Below, one piece after another: positions 41,485 through 51,169 of a stretch of DNA of 64,000 bases. Made by a program: the position numbers and the translations under genes. The notes under the pieces are model-generated. The model searched no databases. It saw only the letters and a program-made list of their open reading frames with translations, and was not told the origin of the DNA. The stretch covers positions 1-64,000 of the forward strand of contig MPMI01000018.1 in NCBI GenBank assembly GCA_002238415.1, in the 5' to 3' direction. The stretch's first letter is position 1. The number at the start of each line of letters is the position of its first letter. The stretch is from Desulfurellaceae bacterium bin18 (GTDB lineage: Bacteria; Desulfobacterota; Binatia; Bin18).

Positions 41485-43041
41485 ATGAGCAGTCCGGCTG
41501 AGACTGTCGGCCTGGGTTTTGGCGCCCTGGTTCTCTTGTCGGTGTACCTGCTGAGCAATCTGCTCATCGGGTTTTTGGCCTATCGATCAGGGGAGACCTG
41601 GACGGCCCGCGACTATTTTCTGGGCGGGAAAACAACCGGCGCGCTGGTTCTGTTCTTCGCCATGCTGGCGACCAAATTCAGCGGCAACACGTTTTTCGGT
41701 CTGCCCGGACAAGCCTACCGGGTCGGCTTGATGTCGATCCTGCTCGTGCCATTCATGCTGGCGATTGCGGTGGGTTTTCTCTCCTACGCGCCCCGGCTGT
41801 ATGTCTTGTCAAAGAAATATGACTACCTGACACCGGCCGATTTCTACGCCGACCGCTTTCAGAGCCGACCCTTGCGCCTCCTCGTCGCCTGCTTCCTGAT
41901 CCTGTCGGTTATCCCCTATCTGATGATTCAGACTACGGGCATGGGCCACGCCTTCGTCGGATTCACCAACGGCCAGTATTCGTTCACCAGCGGAGTCGTC
42001 TATATCTCCACCGTCATGCTGTCTTATGTGCTGCTGAGTGGTTGGCGCGGCGTTGTCTGGGCCGAGGTGTTACAGGGGAGTCTGCTCCTGGGCTCAATCG
42101 TGATTGCCGCAGTGGTGCTGGTCGCGTCCGAAGGTGGGCTGGCCAATGTCATTCAGCAGGCGGTTCGGGTCGCGCCTGAAAAAGTGGAGGTCGTAAGCTC
42201 TTATAGCACGCTGACACGCTCCTACCTCTTGTACGCAGTGGTTTTTGCGCTGGGGGGCTGCATGTATCCTCAGATCATCCAGAGCGTGTACGCCGCCAAG
42301 ACTGAGGCTGATTTACGGCGTAGCGTCGCTCTGATGATCCCGAACTACATCCTCATCCTGCTGTGCGTCGTGTTAATCGGGCTGGTCGGGGTAGTGCGAT
42401 TCCACGAGCTGGGAACCATACAGGCCGACCAGATTCTGGGCCTGCTGCTCGGCCAGCAGGCCCAGAATCTGTACTGGGTCGTCGTGCTGGTCTTTATTGG
42501 AGCCGCGGCGGCTATCATGTCTACCGCGGCGGGCGTCCTGCTCACCCTCTCGTCTATTGTGACGCACGATCTCTACCGGCATTGCTTTCGTCGCGATGCG
42601 AGTGAAGACGAGATTGCCCGTGCCGGGCGGATTTTTACCGTGCTGCTCCTCCTGCTTGTCATGGGGCTCTCGCTCCAGCCCATCACCACCTTGTGGCAGC
42701 TCACGATCATCAAATTTGAATTTCTGATGCAGCTCTATCTGCCCCTGATCTTGGGCTTGTACTGGCCGCGATTCACGCGCCGGGCGGCCTTTGCCGGGAT
42801 TCTCGTCGGAACCCTGAGCGTGACTGCTATGCTGCTGGTGGGCTGGAAGCAGGTCTTGGTCTTTGACGCTGGCCTGGTCGGCTTTCTGCTCAACGCGGCT
42901 GGGTGCGTCAGTGTTACCCTGCTGACACGACCCAATGCGGACGAACAACGCTGGGTACGGGAACGGTTCTTTTCCCTTTTTGACAGGGCGCGCGCGATCC
43001 AAGAAAAATCAACAAAGCATCCATGTCTCTCCATCACCTAA
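41485..43041 (+). CDS. Sodium:solute symporter (SSS family)
   Basis: A 518-residue integral membrane protein with about 13 helices. Family landmarks are YRSGETWTARDYFLGGKTTGALVLF, shown in part, in the first loop, TKFSGNTFFGLPGQAYRVG, and the long helices around 255-300 with GGCMYPQIIQSVYAAKTEADL. It takes up an organic acid or similar solute with Na+ or H+. It is coupled with the DUF3311 gene upstream. The catabolic genes preceding it suggest that it imports their substrate. Confidence 0.92.
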   Translation: MSSPAETVGLGFGALVLLSVYLLSNLLIGFLAYRSGETWTARDYFLGGKTTGALVLFFAMLATKFSGNTFFGLPGQAYRVGLMSILLVPFMLAIAVGFLSYAPRLYVLSKKYDYLTPADFYADRFQSRPLRLLVACFLILSVIPYLMIQTTGMGHAFVGFTNGQYSFTSGVVYISTVMLSYVLLSGWRGVVWAEVLQGSLLLGSIVIAAVVLVASEGGLANVIQQAVRVAPEKVEVVSSYSTLTRSYLLYAVVFALGGCMYPQIIQSVYAAKTEADLRRSVALMIPNYILILLCVVLIGLVGVVRFHELGTIQADQILGLLLGQQAQNLYWVVVLVFIGAAAAIMSTAAGVLLTLSSIVTHDLYRHCFRRDASEDEIARAGRIFTVLLLLLVMGLSLQPITTLWQLTIIKFEFLMQLYLPLILGLYWPRFTRRAAFAGILVGTLSVTAMLLVGWKQVLVFDAGLVGFLLNAAGCVSVTLLTRPNADEQRWVRERFFSLFDRARAIQEKSTKHPCLSIT

Positions 43042-43082
43042 GCTAATGACACCGGCCGCATAAAGCGAACACACTGCAAACC

Positions 43083-44141
43083 ATGGAATTCGGCCTGCAA
43101 TTTTTTCCTGACGTCAGTCCGGCCCAGCGCTCTGGAGAAGAGTATTGGGCCGATGCGCTCTACCTCAGCCAATTAGGTGAAGAGCTGGGTTTCACATCTA
43201 TTCGGACAGTCGAACATTATTTCCACCCATACGGAGGATACAGTCCCAACCCCCTGTTGTTCCTGGCTGCGGTGGCCATGATGACCGCTAAAGTCCGGCT
43301 GATTACTGGCGCGGTCTTACCGGCGTTTAATCATCCGCTCAAACTGGCAGGTGAAATCGGAATGCTGGATGCGATCTCACATGGCCGCTTAGAAGTCGGA
43401 TTTGCCCGGGCGTTTCTCCCGCATGAATTTGAGCGTTTTGGGGTCACGCCAGACGAAAGCAATGCGCGGTTTGAAGAAGGGATTGCACTTGTTCGGCGTC
43501 TGCTTGAGGAAGAACATGTGTCTGCTGAGGGACGATTTCACCAATTCAGAGATGTGACCTCTTTACCCCGTCCGACCCAAACTCCACGTCCTCCGTTTTG
43601 GCTTGCTGCATTGGCGACATCCTCTAGCTTTGAGCGTGCCGGACGGCTGGGCTACGATGTGATGGCTATTCCCCTAGCCGGTGGCCAAATGGCCGACCTG
43701 ATCGGCTGTTATCGTGAAGCACGCCGACAGGCTGGCCACACCGGGCCAGGCCGTGTCATGCTCGCCTTTCATATGTTGTGTGCTGCCAGTGAGGAGCAAG
43801 CGATCAACATAGCCCGCGGTCCTTTGAATGCGTATCTCCAATCTCTGGTGGACGGTGCATCGGGCTGGTTGGCAGGTCCATCATCTGCGGACTACCCCAA
43901 CTATGACAAGATTATTGCCGTGCTGTCCAAGGAAACCTTTGAAACGCAATGTGAGAAGGGCGCAGCCTGGATAGGCACGCCTGACGCCGTCAGCCAGCAG
44001 ATCAAAGACTATTACTCCAGTGTGGGTGGTTTTGATATTGCCTCGATGCAGGTGAATTTTAATGTATTGGGGCGGGTAGAGGCCGAAGCGTCCATGCGTT
44101 TATTTGCCGCCCAGGTCTTGCCTCAATTCACGCACCAGTAA
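43083..44141 (+). CDS. LLM-class flavin-dependent oxidoreductase
   Basis: A 352-residue luciferase-like barrel opening with the strand MEFGLQFFPDV and continuing RTVEHYFHPYGGYSPNP, then DAISHGRLEVGFARAFLP for the flavin pocket and RPPFWLAALAT. It resembles alkanal-type members more than F420 types. It has no clear ribosome box before the ATG. The gene is somewhat richer in A/T at third codon positions than its neighbours, which may mean separate origin. Confidence 0.83.
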   Translation: MEFGLQFFPDVSPAQRSGEEYWADALYLSQLGEELGFTSIRTVEHYFHPYGGYSPNPLLFLAAVAMMTAKVRLITGAVLPAFNHPLKLAGEIGMLDAISHGRLEVGFARAFLPHEFERFGVTPDESNARFEEGIALVRRLLEEEHVSAEGRFHQFRDVTSLPRPTQTPRPPFWLAALATSSSFERAGRLGYDVMAIPLAGGQMADLIGCYREARRQAGHTGPGRVMLAFHMLCAASEEQAINIARGPLNAYLQSLVDGASGWLAGPSSADYPNYDKIIAVLSKETFETQCEKGAAWIGTPDAVSQQIKDYYSSVGGFDIASMQVNFNVLGRVEAEASMRLFAAQVLPQFTHQ

Positions 44142-44254
44142 CGTACCGAAAGCAAAGCAGGAGAACCCCGGCTTGCACTCATGCTGCAAATCCCACATGG
44201 TGATGGCAAAATAATCTAGCTCAATTGCTATTATACACAGGAGAAAGAGCGTCC

Positions 44255-45391
44255 ATGTCAGCCCAAGAACCCCGCTTTGCCATTATCACCGATGAAGCCC
44301 TGGATTCCTTGCGCAAGCTTATTGGTGTCCCTATCGAGGATACCCTGGAGCCGTGGTGCTATGAGGCCACGCGCGACAATATCCGCCATTATGCGCACGG
44401 CATAGGGGACGATAATCCCCTGTGGTGCGACCCGGACTATGCCGCCACAACCCACTACGGCACGATTACCGCCCCGCCGTCGTTTGTCTTTCCGCTCAAT
44501 CGGGTCTTGAGCGGATATGTGGGTGGACTGCCGGGCATTCACGCCATGTGGGCCGGCGCGGATTTGACCTGGCATAAGCCCATATTTCGCAATGATGCCT
44601 TTACGACCAGAGCCTACTTAAAAGACCTGGTCGAGCACGAGACGCGCTTTGCCGGTCGCGCGATTCAGCAAATCTATCACGTCGATTATTATAACCAGGA
44701 TAACGAGTTGGTGATCGCAGGCGATAGCTGGTGTTTTCGGACCGAGCGTGACACCGCTCGGGAGCGCGGCACAAAATACACCGAGGTCAAACAGCAAGCG
44801 CCGGTCATTTATAGCCGCGAGCAAATCGCCGAGATCTTCGCCCAGTACGCGCAGGAAGAAGTGCGCGGAGCAACGCCGCGTTATATCGACGAGGTCAGCG
44901 TTGGCGACAGCCTGCCGACCATGGTCAAGGGACCGATGACGGTCACCGGCTTTATCGCCTACGCCCAGGGCTGGGGCGGGCTGTATATCCGGGCCAACCG
45001 CCTGGCCTGGAAGCAACTCCACAAACATCCTGGGCTGGGCATTCCTGACCGCTTTGGCATTCCCGACGTGCCCGAGCGCGTCCACTGGGATACCGACCTG
45101 GCCCAACGGGTCGGCACGCCCGAAGCCTACGACTACGGCCCGGAGCGTACCTCGTGGATGACCCACCATCTGACCGACTGGATGGGCGACCGGGGCTTTC
45201 TACGCCAGATTTCCGTCAAGATACGGCGTCACAATCCGGTCGGCGATACGCTCTTTATCAACGGTGAGGTGACTCGGATTTTCGAGCAAGACGGCCAGCA
45301 CTGCGTCGAGGTACAGCAAAACGCCAAAAACCAGGACGGCGAACTGTCCGTGCTCAGCACGGGCGTGGTGCGCTTGCCGTCCCGGATCTGA
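44255..45391 (+). CDS. Double hot-dog MaoC-type dehydratase/hydratase
   Basis: A 378-residue protein with an N-terminal FAS1-like dehydratase half (RHYAHGIGDDNPLWCDPDYA, shown here to 20 residues) containing the hydratase Asp/His region, and a C-terminal MaoC-like half (about 215-378, EVSVGDSLPTMVKGPMTVTG). It hydrates an enoyl-CoA or dehydrates the 3-hydroxyacyl-CoA. I use the ATG at 44255 with AGGAG 11 bases upstream; an earlier in-frame start has no box. No partner is adjacent. Confidence 0.82.
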   Translation: MSAQEPRFAIITDEALDSLRKLIGVPIEDTLEPWCYEATRDNIRHYAHGIGDDNPLWCDPDYAATTHYGTITAPPSFVFPLNRVLSGYVGGLPGIHAMWAGADLTWHKPIFRNDAFTTRAYLKDLVEHETRFAGRAIQQIYHVDYYNQDNELVIAGDSWCFRTERDTARERGTKYTEVKQQAPVIYSREQIAEIFAQYAQEEVRGATPRYIDEVSVGDSLPTMVKGPMTVTGFIAYAQGWGGLYIRANRLAWKQLHKHPGLGIPDRFGIPDVPERVHWDTDLAQRVGTPEAYDYGPERTSWMTHHLTDWMGDRGFLRQISVKIRRHNPVGDTLFINGEVTRIFEQDGQHCVEVQQNAKNQDGELSVLSTGVVRLPSRI

Positions 45392-45456
45392 GGCCCGTGG
45401 GGATGGAGACTCAATCTGGGAGTGCAGGTACTATCCTGTTGTAGCGCAGAGGGACG

Positions 45457-46131
45457 CTACACAATCCGGTATTCTTCGGTAATCAGAGTGAACGTTGATG
45501 TTGGGTCAACGAACTTTGCACCGTCCGGCTGGGCCTGATCTTTGTACGCCGAAGATGTCAGAGCAAAATTCAGATCGCCCAAGGTCTCAAACCATAGCTC
45601 GGCCACCCCATCGTACTGCGGCTCGCCCTGCTCATACGCCGAAGGCAGGGCGTGGCACTGGACATAGCGCTGTAGACCAGGCAGGGCGAGTGCCAGTGGG
45701 CCGTGCACGTCTTTCCAGTAGCGGAAGAACTCATCCCGGTCCCAGTCGGGCTTCCGTTTGATGAAAGACAGCCGTTTGATCCGTGGCTCGGGGCTGGTAT
45801 GCTCCTCTCCCTCGCGCAGCACTTGGTCTGTGGTGACGAGTCGCACCACGTTTTTGACATCCGCAAAATTCGGCTCATCCGCGTACGCGCCTTCACGATA
45901 TTCCTTGCTCCGAAAGGCGGCTGTGATGGCTTCCTCGCTGTCCATCCAGATTTCCACCACACCGTCATAGGCTTGGCGCCGGCTTACCACGGATGAACTG
46001 TGGTTTTGGACATAGCCGCGCAGGCCGGGCATCTGTTTGGCGAGTGGAGCGTGCACCTCGCGCCAGTGGCGTGAGAAGTCCGCCAGACTGAGACCATCTT
46101 TCCGCTGAAAGGCAATGAGTAAGTGGGCCAT
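45457..46131 (-). CDS. Tandem EthD-domain protein
   Basis: A 224-residue protein with two EthD barrels, parallel to the gene at 9064. Half 1 has LLIAFQRKDGLSLADFSRHW and LRGYVQNHSSS; half 2 has LSFIKRKPDWDRDEFFRYW and LQRYVQCHALPSAY. Each half keeps the His-rich KHAG/EVHAPL or DVHGPL turn. The start at 46131 lies 9 bases from GAGGAGG; another ATG directly after the box is too close. It is co-directional with the iminopeptidase-like gene. Confidence 0.83.
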   Translation of the reverse strand: MAHLLIAFQRKDGLSLADFSRHWREVHAPLAKQMPGLRGYVQNHSSSVVSRRQAYDGVVEIWMDSEEAITAAFRSKEYREGAYADEPNFADVKNVVRLVTTDQVLREGEEHTSPEPRIKRLSFIKRKPDWDRDEFFRYWKDVHGPLALALPGLQRYVQCHALPSAYEQGEPQYDGVAELWFETLGDLNFALTSSAYKDQAQPDGAKFVDPTSTFTLITEEYRIV

Positions 46132-46241
46132 TGTGTCCATCCTCCTCGCGGTAGGGAGGGTATGATTTTTTCACAGCCTGAGCAAGCTCGAATCGGTTGC
46201 GCCGATGTGCCTACGGGAGAGTGGCGGGACATGGAAAAGGG

Positions 46242-47141
46242 TCAGAACGACTCTGCCTCGACGTCCTGAATGAATTGCACCACGTCCCGAAAATACGCCT
46301 CCTGATCGTCATACATGGCGCAATGGCTGCCGTTTTCACATATGGACACGCGTGAGTTGGGGATCAACTCGCCCATGCGTTCAATCTCGGACACGCGCAT
46401 GGTGTCGAAGCGCGCGCCGGAGACCAAGGTCGGACACTGAATCCGGTGCAGATCTTCCCATCGGTCCCAGTCCTTGAAGGTGCCGGTCACAACAAATTCG
46501 TTCGGGCCCTGCATGGTGTTATAGACCGGCTTGGCCAGGTTGCGAAACATGCGCACCAGCGGTTCCGGCCAGGGATCGAGCCGGCACAGATGCTGCCGGT
46601 ACACATGGGTGAACAGGGCCTCCTCGTATTCCGGAGCGTCATAGTCTTCGGTCGCCTCATATTTTTCGAGAACACGCAGGACCTCGGGCGGCTGCTGGGC
46701 GCGTAACTCGTTGATATACGCGACATAGGCCGGAATACTGGCGGTCATATTGGAGAGGATGAGTCCCTTGATGTGCTGCTGATAGGCTAGGGCGTACTCC
46801 ATACCGAGCAGCCCGCCCCAGGAATGGCCGAGCAGATAGAAGTGCTCAAGCCCAAGCGCAAGCCGGACCTGCTCGACTTCTTCCCGAAAACGCTCTACCG
46901 TCCACAGGCTGGTATCGTCCGGCTGGTCGGAATAGGCCGAGCCGAGCTGGTCGTAGTAAATAATCTGAATATCATGCTGCGGCAGGAAGTCTTCAAAACA
47001 CTCAAAATACTCATGCGTGCAGCCGGGCCCGCCGTGCAGGGTGAGCAGGGGAATCGATCCGGAGCCAAGGCGCTTGGTCCAGACGGTGTATTTGCCATCA
47101 ATCGGGATCATCTCAACCCCACCGGTTTTGACATTTTGCAT
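46242..47141 (-). CDS. Proline-iminopeptidase-family alpha/beta hydrolase
   Basis: A 299-residue S33-type hydrolase. The oxyanion motif LTLHGGPGCTHEYF is diagnostic of the family. The nucleophile Ser is in LLGHSWGGLLG, the acid in SGARFDTMR, and the His in ENGSHCAMYDD. A helical cap lies between about 145 and 235. Members remove N-terminal proline or hydrolyse amides and esters of small molecules. The start at 47141 is preceded by AAGGGG; upstream in-frame sequence is likely untranslated. It is divergent from the GST gene. Confidence 0.86.
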   Translation of the reverse strand: MQNVKTGGVEMIPIDGKYTVWTKRLGSGSIPLLTLHGGPGCTHEYFECFEDFLPQHDIQIIYYDQLGSAYSDQPDDTSLWTVERFREEVEQVRLALGLEHFYLLGHSWGGLLGMEYALAYQQHIKGLILSNMTASIPAYVAYINELRAQQPPEVLRVLEKYEATEDYDAPEYEEALFTHVYRQHLCRLDPWPEPLVRMFRNLAKPVYNTMQGPNEFVVTGTFKDWDRWEDLHRIQCPTLVSGARFDTMRVSEIERMGELIPNSRVSICENGSHCAMYDDQEAYFRDVVQFIQDVEAESF

Positions 47142-47346
47142 AGTCTTTTTCCCCTTGATTGTGTGGTGTGCCTGCCTGGTCTCCCGTATACCATTGCTCG
47201 GCCTGGCCTGACCAGAGCGCCCCGCGTTTCCCCCTTGACTCTCCTCGGGCTTCAGGATTAGGGGAGCAGACGCCAACCCGGAGCCGTTCAACGCAAACCC
47301 GGCCCTGAGACCCCTGAAATGCACACGACAACCAAGGAGGAAAAGC

Positions 47347-48021
47347 ATGATTACGCTCTATACCTCACCAACTCCGAACGGCTGGAAAGCGTCCATTACC
47401 CTCGAAGAAATGGGCCTCGATTACACGGTCAAGGCGATAGACCTGGCCAAGGGTGAACAAAAAGAAGACTGGTATGTCGCCCTCAACCCCAACGGCCGTA
47501 TTCCGACCATCGTCGATCATGACAACACTGACTTCTCGGTCTTTGAGACCGGCGCGATCATGGTGTATCTGGCCGAGAAAACCGGCCTGCTCATGCCGCA
47601 AGACGAAAAAGGGCGCTCGCTGGTCATGCAATGGCTGATGTTCCAGATGGGTGGTATCGGGCCGATGATGGGTCAGGCCAATGTGTTTTACCGGTACGCG
47701 CCTGAGAAAATTCCGTTTGCGATTGAGCGCTACCAGCGGGAAGGGCGACGACTCTTCGAGGTGCTGGACACGCGACTCAAAGAGCACGAATACCTGGCCG
47801 GCGAGTACTCGATCGCCGACATTGCCCACTGGAGTTGGGTGCATACCTATACCTGGTCGGGCATTAACGCCGACGGCCTCGTCCATCTCAAACGTTGGCG
47901 CGATGCGCTCCGGGCACGTCCGGCAGTCCAAAGAGGCCGGGCTGTGCCAGAGCTCCTTGATCTCGAAAAAGAGGAAAATAAAGACACGTTTATTCAGGGC
48001 GCGCAGAAGATGCTGTCCTGA
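47347..48021 (+). CDS. Glutathione S-transferase-family protein (YfcG/Nu-like)
   Basis: A 224-residue protein with an N-terminal thioredoxin-like domain ([20 protein letters not shown], where TPNG is the Nu-class active-site turn, [14 protein letters not shown], and [14 protein letters not shown]) and a C-terminal helical domain ending with [12 protein letters not shown], the N-capping box. Nu-class enzymes reduce disulfides or conjugate glutathione in the cytoplasm. AAGGAGG precedes the start. Confidence 0.9.
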   Translation: MITLYTSPTPNGWKASITLEEMGLDYTVKAIDLAKGEQKEDWYVALNPNGRIPTIVDHDNTDFSVFETGAIMVYLAEKTGLLMPQDEKGRSLVMQWLMFQMGGIGPMMGQANVFYRYAPEKIPFAIERYQREGRRLFEVLDTRLKEHEYLAGEYSIADIAHWSWVHTYTWSGINADGLVHLKRWRDALRARPAVQRGRAVPELLDLEKEENKDTFIQGAQKMLS

Positions 48022-48163
48022 GGTATGACTCGGCATCAGACGGCCCTCCAGCGTCAAATCGCTGAAAATGAGAAACCTCTAATCTTGGTCTCATCTTCCT
48101 CTCATATGCAGTTGCCATACTGAACGTCAAAGAACACAGCAATCTCATACGAGGAGGAGTACG

Positions 48164-49648
48164 ATGCAGACGAAGAAAAAAATACTGGCTGGAGCACTGG
48201 CAGTTTCTCTGGCGCTAGGTGGCTTTACCCTGGGTCGGCTGACCCCAATGGATGTGGTCCAGGCGGCGCCGGAAACGGCAGCCCCCAGAATCACCGTAAC
48301 GCCGTCCGGATTACCCTCATTTGCCGACTTGGCCGACCATGTCTCGCCGGCTGTGGTCCACGTCCGCGTTGTTGGCGTAGAAAGAGCGTCTGAGCGTGGC
48401 CACCCCTCTTTTGAGAGAAGAAGGGGCGGCCCACGGAATCCGTTCGGTCCCCAATTCCCGTTCCCGCCTGGGTTTGGCGGCCCACGTCCCCACCAGGGTA
48501 TACCGCGCCGCAGCTCCGGCTCCGGATTTATCATCCGCAACGACGGGCTGATCATCACCAATAACCATGTGGTTGAGAGTGCCAGCGAGATTATGGTGAC
48601 TCTTCCGGATGAGCGCGAATATCAGGCAAAGATTCTCGGCCGTGACCCCAAAACCGACCTGGCTGTACTCAAGGTTGAACCCGAGCGGGATTTGCCGGTC
48701 GCGAACCTGGGCGATTCCGAAGACGTCCGCGTCGGTGACTGGGTCATGGCCATTGGCAACCCGTTTGGGCTGAGCAATACCGTGACCGCGGGCATCGTCA
48801 GTGCCAAAGGCCGAACCATCGGGGCCGGACCGTACGATGACTTTATTCAGACCGACGCCTCCATTAACCCCGGCAACTCGGGAGGACCACTATTTAACGA
48901 AAAGGGCGAAGTGGTTGGCATTAACACCGCAATCTTCGGCAATGGCGGCGGGAATATCGGTATTGGTTTTGCCATCCCGATCAATCTGGCCAAGCAACTC
49001 GTGCCCGACCTGGAGACCAAAGGCCATGTGACGCGCGGCTGGCTGGGAGTGACTATACAGAAGATGACCACAGAGCTGGCGGAATCCCTCGATCTCGATG
49101 GTCCAAATGGTGCCCTGGTTGCCGATGTCACCCCAGACAGCCCGGCCGATAGGGGAGGCCTGGAACGCGGCGATGTTATTGTCAGCTACGACGGCCACAC
49201 GGTGAAAGAAAATGCCGACCTGCCGCTGCTGGTCGCCAACACGAAAGTCGGGATAAAAGTTCCTATTGACGTGGTGCGCGACGGAAAGACCAGGACACTC
49301 ACCGTCGAAATTGCCAAACTTGACGAGCCTGAAGTCGCCAGCGGACCTGCGGCTGCCAAAAGAGGCAAGTGGGGGATGGCGCTGCGTGACCTCACTCCGG
49401 AGGAACGAGACCGGATGCGCCTCAAAGCCGGTGAAGGAGTCATCGTGGCTGGCGTGCGGCCCGACAGCCCGGCTGCGGACGCGGGAGTCCGTGAGGGAGA
49501 CGTGATCCTTGAGGTCAACCGGACGCCGGTCAAAACGGTGGACGAACTCAAGAAGGCAATCGCCACGGTGGCGGAAGACAAATCGCTGCTGCTCCTGCTC
49601 CGGCGGAACAACGGGGTGAACCAATACGCCTCGCTGTCGGCACCATAG
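48164..49648 (+). CDS. DegP/DegQ-type periplasmic serine protease (HtrA)
   Basis: A 494-residue trypsin-like protease with a signal peptide (about 1-35). The triad is His135 (ITNNHVV), Asp165 (KTDLAV) and Ser239 (INPGNSGGPL). A Pro/Gly/Arg-rich loop of about 40 residues precedes the first protease strand, in the place of the LA loop of DegP. Two PDZ domains follow (about 290-375, GWLGVTIQKMT; and 395-490, KWGMALRDLTPEERDRM). It removes or refolds damaged envelope proteins. GGAGGAG precedes the ATG. Confidence 0.93.
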   Translation: MQTKKKILAGALAVSLALGGFTLGRLTPMDVVQAAPETAAPRITVTPSGLPSFADLADHVSPAVVHVRVVGVERASERGHPSFERRRGGPRNPFGPQFPFPPGFGGPRPHQGIPRRSSGSGFIIRNDGLIITNNHVVESASEIMVTLPDEREYQAKILGRDPKTDLAVLKVEPERDLPVANLGDSEDVRVGDWVMAIGNPFGLSNTVTAGIVSAKGRTIGAGPYDDFIQTDASINPGNSGGPLFNEKGEVVGINTAIFGNGGGNIGIGFAIPINLAKQLVPDLETKGHVTRGWLGVTIQKMTTELAESLDLDGPNGALVADVTPDSPADRGGLERGDVIVSYDGHTVKENADLPLLVANTKVGIKVPIDVVRDGKTRTLTVEIAKLDEPEVASGPAAAKRGKWGMALRDLTPEERDRMRLKAGEGVIVAGVRPDSPAADAGVREGDVILEVNRTPVKTVDELKKAIATVAEDKSLLLLLRRNNGVNQYASLSAP

Positions 49649-49664
49649 GACATCGGCCTCAATT

Positions 49665-49687
49665 CCCCTCTCCCTCTGGGAGAGGGG
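49665..49687. repeat. Perfect G/C palindrome of the CCCTCTCCC/GGGAGAGGG type
   Basis: CCCCTCTCCC-TCT-GGGAGAGGGG, a 10-bp perfect stem with a 3-base loop, 17 bases after the htrA stop. It lacks a T-run. A related, more degenerate CCCTGGCCCTCTCCTT stretch occurs after the next gene at about 50632-50647. Such short intergenic palindromes are common in many genomes. Confidence 0.6.
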
Positions 49688-49767
49688 AGGGGTATTGCAG
49701 AAACGTTCGGAACGGGTCAGGCTTACGGGCAGACGGTGAATTTACGATAGAAGAAGGAGAAGGATTC

Positions 49768-50622
49768 ATGCAGACAACATTCGCATCTCGGTTTTCTCAC
49801 TGCTGCCTCGCCCTGAGTCTTGGCCTGCTCTTCGCCGGCCAGGTTCGCGCCGACCATCACGCCGCGGCAGAAGGCGTCGATCCTGCCCTGCAAGCCGCCA
49901 TTGACGGGGAGCATCGCTCGGCCGAGTACAAGGCGCGCGACCAATACCGCCATCCCGCGCAAACGCTGACCTGGCTGGGACTCAAGCCGGATATGACGGT
50001 AGTCGAAATCTCGCCGTCAAGAGGCTGGTACACCGAGATTCTGGCTCCCTATCTGAAAGACCAGGGACGCTTATATCTGGCCGGATTCGATAGAGAGTCC
50101 GAGGTTGCGTACATGAAGAAATTGAACGCCCTCCTCGACGAGAAGCTGGCCGCCAAGCCCGAAGTGTACGGCACACCCACGGCGACCGAACTCGCTCCGC
50201 CCAACAAGGTCGATATCGCCCCCGCAGGCTCGGCGGACATGGTGCTGACCTTTCGTAACGTCCACAACTGGATGAGCGCCGGGACGTCTGACGGAGTTTT
50301 TGCTGCCATGTATGCGGCGCTCAAGCCCGGCGGGATTCTCGGTCTGGTGGAGCACCGGGCCGATCCCAACACGGAACAGGACCCTAAGGCGTCTTCGGGT
50401 TATGTCACCGAAGCGGCGACCGTTCAAATGGCAGAAAAAGCGGGCTTCAAGCTCGTGGACCAGACTGAGATAAACGCCAATCCGAAAGATACGCGCGACC
50501 ATCCCAAAGGCGTGTGGACCCTGCCACCCTCCCTGTCGCTCGGAGACGAGGATAGGGAAAAATATCTGGCGATTGGAGAGAGCGACCGCATGACGCTCAA
50601 GTTCAAGAAGCCGGCGGAGTGA
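49768..50622 (+). CDS. Predicted secreted SAM-dependent methyltransferase-like protein (COG4798 style)
   Basis: A 284-residue protein with a signal peptide (about 1-29, ending VRADH). The mature part is a class I methyltransferase fold: MTVVEISPSRGWYTEIL replaces the glycine-rich motif I, followed by LTFRNVHNWMS and LKPGGILGLVEHR. Members of this group are exported though no S-adenosylmethionine is known in the periplasm, so catalytic activity is doubtful or the cofactor differs. The GGAGAAGGA box precedes the start. Confidence 0.8.
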   Translation: MQTTFASRFSHCCLALSLGLLFAGQVRADHHAAAEGVDPALQAAIDGEHRSAEYKARDQYRHPAQTLTWLGLKPDMTVVEISPSRGWYTEILAPYLKDQGRLYLAGFDRESEVAYMKKLNALLDEKLAAKPEVYGTPTATELAPPNKVDIAPAGSADMVLTFRNVHNWMSAGTSDGVFAAMYAALKPGGILGLVEHRADPNTEQDPKASSGYVTEAATVQMAEKAGFKLVDQTEINANPKDTRDHPKGVWTLPPSLSLGDEDREKYLAIGESDRMTLKFKKPAE

Positions 50623-50667
50623 GGGATCCTCACCCTGGCCCTCTCCTTGAGGAGAATGGCGGTTGTT

Positions 50668-51150
50668 CTATTCGCTGCTTGTCTGCGCGACTTCCTGAAC
50701 CGCCTTGACAATGCTGGCATAGCCGGTGCATCGACACAGATTGCCGGCTATGCCGTGCCGGATATCCGCCTCGGTCGGCTGCGATTTTTCCTGTAAAAGT
50801 TGCTGCACCGACAACACCATGCCAGGGGTGCAAAAGCCGCACTGTAAGGCGTGGTGTTTGACAAAGGCATCCTGAATCGGGTGCAGGTCGCCCGATTGCC
50901 GGGCGGCTTGTGTCCAACCTTCAATGGTGGTGACTGTGGAACCCGCAACGTCGGCCGCCAGAATGGTACACGCCTTGACCGTCAGACCGTCGAGCATAAC
51001 GGTACACGCGCCGCAATTGCCGGTGGCACAGCCGAGGTGGGTCCCGGTTAGGTCGAGTTGATCGCGCAAAAAATCGACCAGAAGCGTGCGCGTATCGACC
51101 GTGGCTTCACACGGAGTATTGTTCACTATGAGCTGAATGGTGGTCTGCAT
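50668..51150 (-). CDS. Molybdenum hydroxylase small subunit, 2x[2Fe-2S] (CoxS-like)
   Basis: A 160-residue protein with a plant-type ferredoxin cluster site (Cys41, 46, 49, 61 in GCATGNCGACT and the following strand) and a second, all-helical cluster site (Cys104, 107, 139, 141 in LQCGFCTPG and GNLCRCTGY). It passes electrons from the molybdenum subunit to FAD. It is the last of a large-medium-small gene order with the two genes upstream. Confidence 0.94.
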   Translation of the reverse strand: MQTTIQLIVNNTPCEATVDTRTLLVDFLRDQLDLTGTHLGCATGNCGACTVMLDGLTVKACTILAADVAGSTVTTIEGWTQAARQSGDLHPIQDAFVKHHALQCGFCTPGMVLSVQQLLQEKSQPTEADIRHGIAGNLCRCTGYASIVKAVQEVAQTSSE

Positions 51151-51169
51151 AGCCTTCCCATACCGTTCC

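Noticed and set aside
49665-49687. Rho-independent terminator after htrA
   Set aside because: Stem is perfect but no T-run follows; it resembles a common intergenic palindrome.
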